From Gemmatimonadota bacterium (GTDB taxonomy: Bacteria; Gemmatimonadota; Gemmatimonadetes; Gemmatimonadales; Gemmatimonadaceae), in assembly GCA_016794735.1 (NCBI GenBank), contig JAEUJK010000313.1, forward strand, positions 1 through 18,889: DNA of 18,889 bases. Direction: 5' to 3'. Positions 9,712 through 17,756 of the stretch are shown here, in pieces (positions within the stretch are counted from its first letter, which is position 1; each line of letters starts with the position of its first letter). The notes beneath the pieces are model-generated. The model worked only from the letters and a program-made list of their open reading frames with translations, did no database searches and had not been told where the DNA came from. The position numbers and the translations under genes were made by a program.

Positions 9712-9716
9712 CGCAC

Positions 9717-10760
<1,044 letters not shown>

Positions 10761-10791
10761 CGTTCTGTACGTCCGTTCCCACGGAAATGTC

Positions 10792-10866
10792 GGGGCCGGA
10801 GGGTCGTTCTCTGAGGATGTTGGGGCCCGGTACCCCGCATTGCTCAAAGGGCCTCTCTCCGGCCCC
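10792..10866 (+). other. Long-range RNA stem in the recA-recX spacer (candidate antiterminator)
   Basis: GGGGCCGGAG at 10792-10801 is perfectly complementary to CTCCGGCCCC at 10857-10866. A further G-U and G-C pair can extend the stem. The enclosed 51 bases include GGGG/CCCC arms at 10822-10825 and 10833-10836. The right arm is shared with the terminator-like hairpin at 10846-10868, so the two structures exclude one another. The left arm can also pair with GGCCCCG at 10745-10751 inside the last codons of recA. That is the layout of an attenuator, but it is read by eye only. Confidence 0.4.
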
Positions 10867-10875
10867 TTCCGTTTT
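10846..10875 (+). terminator. Weak terminator-like hairpin upstream of recX
   Basis: AAAGGGCC (10846-10853) and GGCCCCTT (10861-10868) form five G-C pairs, one A-C mismatch and two A-T pairs around a seven-base loop. After CCG comes TTTT (10872-10875). The T-tract is short, so termination would be partial at best. This fits the known pattern in several bacteria where recX is expressed by readthrough from recA. Confidence 0.4.
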
Positions 10876-10892
10876 CTCCCCCCGGTGACCCC

Positions 10893-11579
10893 GTGAAACG
10901 CGACCTGGCGCCCCCCGCCGATGGATCGTTGCTCGTCCCTGCCGGGGTCATCTCGGCGGTCCGGGCTGCTGATACCACCGGGAAACGCTTCGAGGTGCGC
11001 GTTGGAGACGCCGTGGCCACGGTCTCCGCGGGCCTCATCGCCGAGTTCCACCTCGCGGCGGGGCGGACCATCGCGCCCGCGGATGCGGAGGCTCTCTCCC
11101 GCGCGGTCGGTCGGCTGCGCGTCTTCGATCGTGCCGTCGGCCTGCTCGCGCTACGCGCCCGGTCCGCACGGGACCTGCGAACCGCGCTCCGCCGGCGCGG
11201 GGCCACGGCCTCGGATAGCCAGTCGGTGATCGAAGAGCTCGTGGGACTGGGGCTGTTGGATGACCAGGCGTACGCGCGCGCAGTGGCGCACGGACGTGCG
11301 ACAGCGACCGGCATGTCGAGGCGCCGGGTGACCCAGGTGCTCGCGCGGAAGGGTGTTGATCCTCGCGTGGCTGACGAGGCCGCGAGAGAAGCGTTCGAGG
11401 GTGTGGACGAAACGGAGGCCGCGCTGCAGGTCGCGGCGAAACGTCTCAGGTCACTGGAGAAGCTGGACGACGTCGTTCGCCGGCGTCGATTGCATGCCTT
11501 CCTCGCGCGCCGCGGGTTTTCGTCCGAGGTCGTGCGACGTGTGCTCGCCCGACTGCTCCGGGGAAGTCAGGAGGGCTAG
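10893..11579 (+). CDS. recX: RecX regulatory protein
   Basis: RecX binds and caps RecA filaments and limits RecA activity. The 228-residue protein has about 75 N-terminal residues of beta-rich character. Three-helix repeats typical of RecX follow, from about residue 75: RVFDRAVGLLALRARSARDL, then VIEELVGLGLLDDQAYARAV, then SRRRVTQVLARKGVDPRVAD, with a fourth helical stretch (RRRRLHAFLARRGFSSEVVR) at the end. It is longer than E. coli RecX (about 166 residues), as in several other phyla. The GTG at 10893 has GGTGA four bases upstream. Its stop codon shares the palindrome CTAG with the stop of ctaA on the other strand. Location directly after recA supports the call. Confidence 0.93.
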   Translation: MKRDLAPPADGSLLVPAGVISAVRAADTTGKRFEVRVGDAVATVSAGLIAEFHLAAGRTIAPADAEALSRAVGRLRVFDRAVGLLALRARSARDLRTALRRRGATASDSQSVIEELVGLGLLDDQAYARAVAHGRATATGMSRRRVTQVLARKGVDPRVADEAAREAFEGVDETEAALQVAAKRLRSLEKLDDVVRRRRLHAFLARRGFSSEVVRRVLARLLRGSQEG

Positions 11580-12574
11580 GCGGTCGCCGGGTGGGCGGCG
11601 CGCAGGGCGGCCGTCAGCAGTAACACGGCCCCAAGCTGGTGCGCTGCCGCGATGGGGATCGGGACGCTCATGACGAGCGTGGCGATTCCCAGGCAGACCT
11701 GCAATGCGGCCACCGCGGCCATGGGGGCCGCACCGCGTCCACGGCGGATCAGGTAGGCGAGCGTCGCCAGGAAGGTCGTCGTCGCGAGCAGGCGATGGTT
11801 GAACTGGGCACTCGCGGCGTTCTCGAACCAGTTGGTCCACGCCGGGGAAAGCTGCCAGTAACCGGTGGGGACCAACGTACCGCCCATGAGTGGGAAGGTG
11901 TTGAAGATGTGGCCGGCATCGAGACCGGCCACGAATCCGCCACTGAGGATCGTGACGGACGCGAGTGCAGCTACCCCAGCCGCGAAGCGGCCGACCCCTC
12001 CGTCGCGGGGGCCGGTCCGCAGGTCCATCCAGTTCCAGCACGCGATGGCGTAGATGAGCAGTGCGAGCCCCAGGTGGGCCACCAAGCGGTACTGGCTCAC
12101 GTCGGTGCGCTCCGACAACCCGCTGCTCACCATGTACCAGCCGAGTGCCCCCTGGCCGGCGGTGAGCAGCGGGAGGGCGCCGAGGCGTCCCATCCACCCG
12201 GCGGGGACCCGGTTCTTGATCACGAGCCACAGGAACGGCACCGTCATCACGAGCCCGGCGAGCCGTGCGACGAACCGGTGCGCCCATTCCCACCAGAACA
12301 GGCGCTGGAACTGCTCGAGGGTGATGCCGCGGTGAACCGTCTGCGCCTCGGGGATCTGCAGGTACGCCTGGAAGGCCGCGTCCCATGCGTCGGCGGAGAG
12401 TGGCGGAATGACCCCGGAGACCGGCTTCCACTCCGTGATGGACAACCCGCTTTCGGTGAGCCGGGTGGTTCCGCCAATGACCAGGGTGAGCACCACCACC
12501 ACGGCACTTGCGACCATCCAAGCCTGGAGCAGCGAGGAACTCGGGGTGGGGGAAGGCTCGGCGGGGCGCGTCAT
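11576..12574 (-). CDS. ctaA: Heme A synthase (COX15/CtaA family)
   Basis: This membrane enzyme oxidises the C8 methyl of heme O to make heme A for aa3-type cytochrome oxidase. The 332-residue protein has about eight membrane segments (roughly 20-36, 101-119, 130-152, 163-181, 198-216, 256-276, 283-304 and 310-327). The four family heme-ligand histidines are all present: His99 in WWEWAHR, His167 in VAHLGL, His260 in FNHRLLA and His312 in AAHQLGA. The segments GQGALGWYMVSSGL and GGFVAGLDAGHIFNTFPLM are typical of the mitochondrial/alphaproteobacterial COX15 subtype, and I see no Bacillus-type extracellular cysteine pair. It is the only minus-strand gene here, convergent with recX and divergent from alaS. 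The oxidase genes and ctaB are not in the window. It indicates aerobic respiration. Confidence 0.95.
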   Translation of the reverse strand: MTRPAEPSPTPSSSLLQAWMVASAVVVVLTLVIGGTTRLTESGLSITEWKPVSGVIPPLSADAWDAAFQAYLQIPEAQTVHRGITLEQFQRLFWWEWAHRFVARLAGLVMTVPFLWLVIKNRVPAGWMGRLGALPLLTAGQGALGWYMVSSGLSERTDVSQYRLVAHLGLALLIYAIACWNWMDLRTGPRDGGVGRFAAGVAALASVTILSGGFVAGLDAGHIFNTFPLMGGTLVPTGYWQLSPAWTNWFENAASAQFNHRLLATTTFLATLAYLIRRGRGAAPMAAVAALQVCLGIATLVMSVPIPIAAAHQLGAVLLLTAALRAAHPATA

Positions 12575-12635
12575 CGACGTCGGATGGTGTTGCGGTCACA
12601 CAAGATACACCGCGCAAACGCTGCGCAGGCGCGGC

Positions 12636-12641
12636 TATATT
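12636..12641 (+). promoter_or_regulatory. Candidate -10 element for a leaderless alaS transcript
   Basis: TATATT matches five of six bases of the -10 consensus and stands out in GC-rich DNA. It ends eight bases before the alaS ATG at 12650, so transcription would begin at or next to the start codon. No Shine-Dalgarno sequence precedes that ATG, and no good -35 is visible. The divergent ctaA gene starts only 75 bases away, so its promoter must share this spacer; I cannot identify it with confidence. Confidence 0.45.
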
Positions 12642-12649
12642 TGGCCACC

Positions 12650-15379
12650 ATGCGTGCCTCCGAAATTCGTTCCCGATTCCTCGAGTACTTCCGTCATAAC
12701 GGACATGCGGTACTCCCGAGTTCCTCGCTCGTGCCCGGCGACGACCCGACGTTGCTGTTCACGAACGCCGGAATGGTCCAATTCAAGAAGGTCTTCCTCG
12801 GCCTCGAGAATCCGGAGACCGGTCGTCGGGCGGCGACGTCCCAGAAGTGCGTGCGCGCTGGCGGCAAGCACAACGACCTCGAGCAGGTGGGGCACACCGC
12901 CCGTCACCACACGTTCTTCGAGATGCTCGGGAACTTCTCGTTTGGCGACTACTTCAAGCGCGACGCGATCCGCTTTGCATGGGACTGGGTGACGGGTCCC
13001 GTATCGAACGGCGGATTGGGGATGGACCCGCGCCACCTGCGCGTGTCGGTGTTCCGCGAGGACGACGAGGCGCGTGCCCTCTGGCGTGAAGTCACGGGAC
13101 TTCCGGACTCGCGGATCTACGGGCTCGGCGAAAAGGACAACTTCTGGCAGATGGCGGACACGGGGCCCTGCGGGCCGTGCTCCGAGATCTATGTCGACCT
13201 CGCGCACCTCGCGAAGGACTGGCGCTTCCCGGCAGGGGCGACGGGTGAGTGGACGGAACTCGACCGCGAGGATTTCTCCGAGGCGGCGTTCGTCGAGGGT
13301 GGCGAAGCGGGCCGTTTCCTGGAGATCTGGAACCTCGTGTTCATGCAGTTCGATCGGCAGCCGGACGGTACGATGGTGCCGCTTCCCAAGCCGTCGGTGG
13401 ATACCGGGGCGGGGCTCGAGCGCATTGCCGCGGCACTCCAGGGCGTCACGAACAACTTCCACACGGACGTCTTCGCGCCGCTGATTGCGCGCATCGAGGA
13501 GGTCGTGGGACGTCCGTACGGCGGACGCGCGGCCAACGGCGGCGACGACCGCGATGCGTCCTACCGCGTCATCGCGGACCATGCGCGCGCGGTGGCGTTC
13601 CTGCTGGCGGACGGTGTGTTCCCCTCGAACGAAGGGCGGGGGTACGTGCTGCGACGCATCCTGCGGCGTGCGGTGCGCCACGCCTGGTTGCTTGGCCGCC
13701 GTGAGCCGACGCTCGTGCATGTGGTCCAGCGGGTGATCGAGACATTGTCCGACGTGTATCCCGAGCTCACGCAGCGCGCCTCACACATCGCGGAGACCAC
13801 GCGCGCCGAGGAAGAGCGCTTCCTCGCGACGATCGAGGGCGGCATGCGTCGCTTCGACGAGGTCGCACCGGAGGGTCGCAAGGGCACGATCGCGGGCGAC
13901 GATGCGTTCCGGCTGTACGACACCTTCGGGTTCCCGCTCGACCTCACGGAGCTCATGGCGCGTGAGCGCGGGTATGCGGTGGATGTGCCCGGGTTCGAGG
14001 CGGCGCTGGAGGCGCAGCGCGTCCAGAGCCAGGAGGAGCGCAAGTCCCGCAAGCTCGGCGTCGACGCGGGTGGTGCACGCGACTGGCAGTGGGACACGCC
14101 CACCGGCGCGCAGCCGACGGCGAGCGCAGGCAATACCTCGTTTGTCGGCTACGATGTCGTGGAGATCGAGACCCAGGTCACCGCGGTGCGACGCCTGGAG
14201 GATGGTCGCGTTGCCGTGATGCTGCGCGAGACGCCGTTCTATGCGGAGTCCGGCGGGCAGGTGTCCGACCATGGCGAGATCCGCGGCGACGGATGGCGCG
14301 TGGCGGTGGAGGACGTGCGCAAGTTCGAGGGACGCACGGCGGCGATTGGTGTGGCCACCGGCACGATCACGTTTGGGCGTGCGACGGCCACGGTCCCCAC
14401 GACGCGACGACGCGACACCGAGCGCAACCACACGGCGACGCACCTCCTGCACGCTGCGCTGCGCGGCACGCTGGGTGACCATGTGCACCAGGCAGGTTCG
14501 CTCGTCGCCCCCGATCGCCTGCGCTTCGACTTCACGCATCACGGGCCGATCAAGCCCGATGCCCTCGCGCGCATCGAGCAGGAGGTCAATGCGGGGATCT
14601 GGGCGTCCGTGGACGTGCGCACCGAGGAGCGGCCGTACAAGGAGGCCGTGGCGGCGGGCGCGATGGCCCTGTTCGGCGAGAAGTACGGGGACGTGGTGCG
14701 CGTGGTCTCCATCCCCGGCCTGTCCGTTGAGCTGTGCGGTGGTACGCACGTGCGGAACACCGGGCAGATCGGGCTGTTCAAGGTCCTGTCGGAAACGGGG
14801 GTCGCGGCTGGTGTGCGACGCATCGAGGCGGTCACCGGCAAGGGCGCGTTCGAGGTCCTCTCCGAGCGCGATCGCACGCTGCACGAAGTGAGCGAACTGG
14901 TGAAGGCCAATAGCGGGACCGTCGTGCGCAAGGTCCAGGGACTGCTCGAGGAGCGCAAGGCGCTCGAGAAGCGACTCGACGAGGCGATGCGCGGGGGCGG
15001 CGACCAGGTGCGTGACATGTTGTCGCGGGCGACGATGGTCGCCGGCTTCAAGGTGATCGCGGCCCAGGTCACGGCGGAGGACAGCAAGACGCTGCAGGCC
15101 CTCGGTGACGCGCTGCGCGAGCAGATGGGAAGCGGGGTGGCGGCGCTCGGCGCGACGCTGGCCGATGGCAAGTCGAGCCTGCTCGTCGTCGCCACCGACG
15201 ATGCGCGGGACCGTGGGGCGCGTGCGGACGTGATCGTGAAGGACCTCGCGGCGGCCATCGGCGGACGTGGGGGCGGGAAGCCGCACCTCGCACAGGCCGG
15301 GGTTCCGGATGGAGCACGCCTGCCGGAAGCGCTCGCCCGGCTCGAGGGCGTTGTGCAGGGGCTGGTGGGCGCGGCGTGA
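12650..15379 (+). CDS. alaS: Alanyl-tRNA synthetase
   Basis: AlaS charges tRNA-Ala with alanine and edits mischarged Ser or Gly. The 909-residue protein has all parts in order. The class II catalytic domain includes RHHTFFEMLGNFSFGDYF near residue 85, DTGPCGPCSEIY near 170 and VDTGAGLERIAAALQG near 250. The tRNA-recognition domain follows, then the editing domain with zinc ligands His594 and His598 (HTATH) and Cys696 and His700 (CGGTH). The last part is a C-terminal C-Ala domain ending with GGRGGGKPHLAQAG. The ATG at 12650 is the natural N-terminus (MRASEIRSRFLEYF). The frame remains open upstream through the antisense of ctaA, but that part is not coding. A -10-like element lies eight bases before the start. 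The stop overlaps the next gene by four bases. Confidence 0.98.
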   Translation: MRASEIRSRFLEYFRHNGHAVLPSSSLVPGDDPTLLFTNAGMVQFKKVFLGLENPETGRRAATSQKCVRAGGKHNDLEQVGHTARHHTFFEMLGNFSFGDYFKRDAIRFAWDWVTGPVSNGGLGMDPRHLRVSVFREDDEARALWREVTGLPDSRIYGLGEKDNFWQMADTGPCGPCSEIYVDLAHLAKDWRFPAGATGEWTELDREDFSEAAFVEGGEAGRFLEIWNLVFMQFDRQPDGTMVPLPKPSVDTGAGLERIAAALQGVTNNFHTDVFAPLIARIEEVVGRPYGGRAANGGDDRDASYRVIADHARAVAFLLADGVFPSNEGRGYVLRRILRRAVRHAWLLGRREPTLVHVVQRVIETLSDVYPELTQRASHIAETTRAEEERFLATIEGGMRRFDEVAPEGRKGTIAGDDAFRLYDTFGFPLDLTELMARERGYAVDVPGFEAALEAQRVQSQEERKSRKLGVDAGGARDWQWDTPTGAQPTASAGNTSFVGYDVVEIETQVTAVRRLEDGRVAVMLRETPFYAESGGQVSDHGEIRGDGWRVAVEDVRKFEGRTAAIGVATGTITFGRATATVPTTRRRDTERNHTATHLLHAALRGTLGDHVHQAGSLVAPDRLRFDFTHHGPIKPDALARIEQEVNAGIWASVDVRTEERPYKEAVAAGAMALFGEKYGDVVRVVSIPGLSVELCGGTHVRNTGQIGLFKVLSETGVAAGVRRIEAVTGKGAFEVLSERDRTLHEVSELVKANSGTVVRKVQGLLEERKALEKRLDEAMRGGGDQVRDMLSRATMVAGFKVIAAQVTAEDSKTLQALGDALREQMGSGVAALGATLADGKSSLLVVATDDARDRGARADVIVKDLAAAIGGRGGGKPHLAQAGVPDGARLPEALARLEGVVQGLVGAA

Positions 15380-15678
15380 GCCTGACCCCGCTCCCCTGGT
15401 CCGACCAGGTGCCGGCGCGGCTGCGTGAGCGCGTCGGCCAGGCCCTGGCGGGGGCCGTTGCTGTCACACCGGAAGAAGTGATCGAGCGGGCGGTTGCCCT
15501 CACGCGCCCGATCCTGCAGGATGGAGCGGGGGGGCGGGGGACCGCGCTCGACCTGCTCGCCGCCGATGCCATGGTCACTCATGCCCTTCATCAGCTGGCC
15601 GACAATCCGGAACGGTTCGAGGACGGCTGTGCCGTCGCAATGACCGCCCTGTCTTCCATGGTGCCCACTGGTGATTGA
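15376..15678 (+). CDS. Hypothetical protein of 100 residues
   Basis: I do not recognise this protein. It is predicted from position: a GTG overlaps the alaS stop (GTGA), and the stop overlaps the start of the following phosphatase gene by eight bases. That is just the spacing seen elsewhere in the window. The sequence looks helical, with amphipathic stretches such as VPARLRERVGQALAGAV and PEEVIERAVALTRPILQD, and an Ala/Leu-rich middle (TALDLLAADAMVTHALHQLA). It has two aspartate/glutamate-rich turns and a single cysteine near residue 84. There is no signal peptide, membrane segment, metal motif or repeat. It could be an adaptor or a small regulator of a neighbour, but nothing in the sequence assigns a role. 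The tight overlaps argue that it is a real gene. Confidence 0.75.
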   Translation: MSLTPLPWSDQVPARLRERVGQALAGAVAVTPEEVIERAVALTRPILQDGAGGRGTALDLLAADAMVTHALHQLADNPERFEDGCAVAMTALSSMVPTGD

Positions 15679-16432
15679 CCTCCATACGCACTTGCTGCCC
15701 GGCGTCGACGACGGGTCCCGGACGATGGAGAACTCGATCCGGGTGCTGGAGCGCATGCGTGCCGAGGGGGTGACCGACGTCGCGTGCACGCCGCACCTGG
15801 ATGCATCGCGCGCGCGTGAGGCGCCGTTCGAGGCCTATGCCGCGTTGCGGGCCGAACTTCAGGCCAAGGCGCCGCCGGGCATCACGCTCCACAAGGGCTT
15901 CGAGATCATGCTCGACGCCGCGAGCGCCGACCTCACCGACCCGCGCCTCGCACTCGGCGACTCCAAGGCGGTGTTGGTGGAGTTCCCGCGCGAGCCCTTG
16001 GGGCAGCACTCCACCGATGACCTGATGCAGTTGCGGGCGTCGGGGGTGGTGCCCGTGATCGCGCACCCCGAACGCTACCAGGGGATCACGCTCGACCGCC
16101 TCTACATCTGGCGTGATATCGGGGTGGTGATCCAGGGCGATGCGTTGTTGCTCCTCGCCGCCGGGCGAAAGGGCGACTTTGCGCGCAAGGCGCTCGCCGA
16201 GGGACTGCTCGACATCCTGGCCAGCGACAACCACGGTGATGCGCGCGCGCTCGCCACGGTGAAGTTGTGGCTGCATGAAGTAGGCGGGGATCGCCACGCG
16301 CACATCCTGATGGAGCGGAACCCGCGGCACCTGCTCGATGACGAGATGCTGGAAGGGGTCCCGCCGCTGCACGAGCACAAGACGATCTGGGATCGCCTGC
16401 GCGAGTTGTTCACGGTCGGACGGGGCGGTTGA
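15671..16432 (+). CDS. CpsB/YwqE-type PHP-domain tyrosine phosphatase
   Basis: Members of this manganese-dependent family remove phosphate from tyrosine, typically on bacterial tyrosine kinases that control capsule or exopolysaccharide export. The 253-residue protein fits the family length. Metal-binding motifs of the PHP fold are visible: HTH at His5 and His7 in MIDLHTHLLPGVDDG, TPH with His42, Glu78 in KGFEIML, VEFP with Glu104, HPERY with His132, and SDNHG with Asp186 and His188. Family members usually read SDAHN at the last site. The GTG start lies inside the end of the preceding gene and has no strong Shine-Dalgarno sequence, so coupling is likely. The stop forms TGATG with gmhA. No tyrosine kinase or polysaccharide export gene is in the window, so its substrate is open. 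Another PHP phosphoesterase activity is possible. Confidence 0.88.
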   Translation: MIDLHTHLLPGVDDGSRTMENSIRVLERMRAEGVTDVACTPHLDASRAREAPFEAYAALRAELQAKAPPGITLHKGFEIMLDAASADLTDPRLALGDSKAVLVEFPREPLGQHSTDDLMQLRASGVVPVIAHPERYQGITLDRLYIWRDIGVVIQGDALLLLAAGRKGDFARKALAEGLLDILASDNHGDARALATVKLWLHEVGGDRHAHILMERNPRHLLDDEMLEGVPPLHEHKTIWDRLRELFTVGRGG

Positions 16433-17004
16433 TGGCAGACCCCACATCGCTGCTGCGCACACGGCTCGCGGACCTGGGCTCGGTGGTCCAGGCGGCGGAG
16501 CGATGTGTGGACGATGTCGTCGCGGCGGCCGCGCTCATGCGCAGCGCGCTCCAGGGTGGCGGCAAGATCCTGTTCTGCGGCAACGGCGGTTCGGCGGCAG
16601 ACGCCCAGCACCTCGCCACGGAGTACGTCGTCCGGTACATGAAGAACCGGCGCGCGCTCGCCGCGATCGCGCTCACCACCGACACGTCGCTGCTCACGGC
16701 GGCGGGGAACGACCTGGGCTTCGACGAGATCTTTGCCCGGCAGGTGGAGGCGTTAGGCAGGCCGGGCGACGTCCTCGTGATCCACTCCACCAGCGGCAAC
16801 TCCCCGAACGTGCTGCGCGCGGCGCAGGTGGCACGTGCCGCGGGGTTGCCGGTGATCGGCTGGACCTCGGAGGACGGGGGGGCGCTGCGCGCGCTGGCCA
16901 CGGTCTGCGTGCGGATTCCCACCGCGCGCACCGACCGGGCCCAGGAGCTGCACCTGCACCTGCAGCATGTGATTTGTGAACTCCTCGAAGGGGACCTCAC
17001 GTGA
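16432..17004 (+). CDS. gmhA: Phosphoheptose isomerase (SIS domain)
   Basis: GmhA converts sedoheptulose 7-phosphate to glycero-manno-heptose 7-phosphate, the first step to the heptose of lipopolysaccharide core or heptosylated surface glycans. The 190-residue protein is one SIS domain. Phosphosugar-binding motifs are CGNGGSAADAQH (49-60) and STSGNSPNV (119-127). The catalytic and zinc-site residues His60, Glu64, Gln171 and His179 are all present, which favours GmhA over the DiaA replication factor, although these two SIS families are close. The ATG at 16432 shares its A with the previous stop; a TTG three bases earlier is less likely. The stop overlaps the next start (GTGA). gmhB and hldE are not visible. 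Its presence supports a diderm envelope. Confidence 0.9.
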   Translation: MADPTSLLRTRLADLGSVVQAAERCVDDVVAAAALMRSALQGGGKILFCGNGGSAADAQHLATEYVVRYMKNRRALAAIALTTDTSLLTAAGNDLGFDEIFARQVEALGRPGDVLVIHSTSGNSPNVLRAAQVARAAGLPVIGWTSEDGGALRALATVCVRIPTARTDRAQELHLHLQHVICELLEGDLT

Positions 17005-17756
17005 TTGACCTGTCGGGAAAGCGCGCCCTGGTGACGGGCGGTTCGCGCGGCATCGGGGGGGCGGTCTCGCGGCTGCTCGCCCAGTGCGGGGCCGATGTCG
17101 CGGTGCACTACCGGAGCCGGCGCGCCGACGCCGATGCGATGGTGGCCACCGTGACGTCGACCGGTCGTCGCGCGATGGCGATTGCGGCGGAGCTGTCGGA
17201 CCGCGCGGCGGTGGACGAGGCGTGTGCGGCCGTGGCCGACGCGTGGGGCGGGATCGACATCTTCGTCGGGAATGCGGGGATCTGGCCGGCCGACGAGGTC
17301 CCGGTGGTCGAGATGGACGACGACCGCTGGGCGCGCACGATGCGCGAGAACGTCGACGGGATGTTCTTCTCGACGCGGGCGGCGCTGCGGCACATGGGAA
17401 ACGGCGGGCGCGTCGTCCTCGTGAGCAGCACCGCGGGGCAGCGTGGCGAGTCCATGCATGCCGACTACGGCGCGAGCAAGGGCGCGATGATCTCGTTCGT
17501 GAAGTCCGTGGCCATCGAGGTCGCGGGACGCGGGATCACCGTGAACAGCGTGGCCCCGGGCTGGGTGGACACCGAGATGTGCGAGGCCCCGTTTGCCGGT
17601 GAGGGGCGCGCGCGCATCGCCGGGGCCATCCCGGTGGGGCGCATCGCGACCCCGGATGACATCGCGTTCCCGATCGTTTGTCTCTGTGCCCCGCAGGCCC
17701 GGCACGTGACCGGGGAGATCGTGAACGTGAACGGCGGGAGTGTGTTGTGCGGGTAG
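17001..17756 (+). CDS. Short-chain dehydrogenase/reductase, FabG-like
   Basis: This is a cytoplasmic NAD(P)-dependent oxidoreductase of the classical SDR type. The 251 residues include the nucleotide motif TGGSRGIG (12-19), NAG (91-93), Asn117, catalytic Ser143, Tyr156 and Lys160 in YGASK, and the PGWVDTEM turn after 185. An Arg at 38 after the second beta strand suggests NADP(H). The sequence resembles 3-oxoacyl-ACP reductases, but FabG-like SDRs act on many substrates. The neighbours here are sugar and surface genes, not fatty acid genes, so I give no symbol. The GTG start overlaps the gmhA stop by four bases. The end overlaps the following asparaginase by ten bases. Confidence 0.9.
   Translation: MIDLSGKRALVTGGSRGIGGAVSRLLAQCGADVAVHYRSRRADADAMVATVTSTGRRAMAIAAELSDRAAVDEACAAVADAWGGIDIFVGNAGIWPADEVPVVEMDDDRWARTMRENVDGMFFSTRAALRHMGNGGRVVLVSSTAGQRGESMHADYGASKGAMISFVKSVAIEVAGRGITVNSVAPGWVDTEMCEAPFAGEGRARIAGAIPVGRIATPDDIAFPIVCLCAPQARHVTGEIVNVNGGSVLCG

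Noticed and set aside
10822..10836. GGGG/CCCC hairpin in the recA-recX spacer as a terminator
   Set aside because: It has only four base pairs and no following T-tract; at most it is an inner helix of the larger structure.
11639..12649. Upstream extension of the alaS frame by 337 codons
   Set aside because: The extra part is antisense to ctaA, which has all four heme-ligand histidines. The standard AlaS N-terminus begins at 12650.
13781..15286. A 501-codon open frame on the minus strand opposite alaS
   Set aside because: It is the same shadow effect; the + strand has all AlaS motifs.
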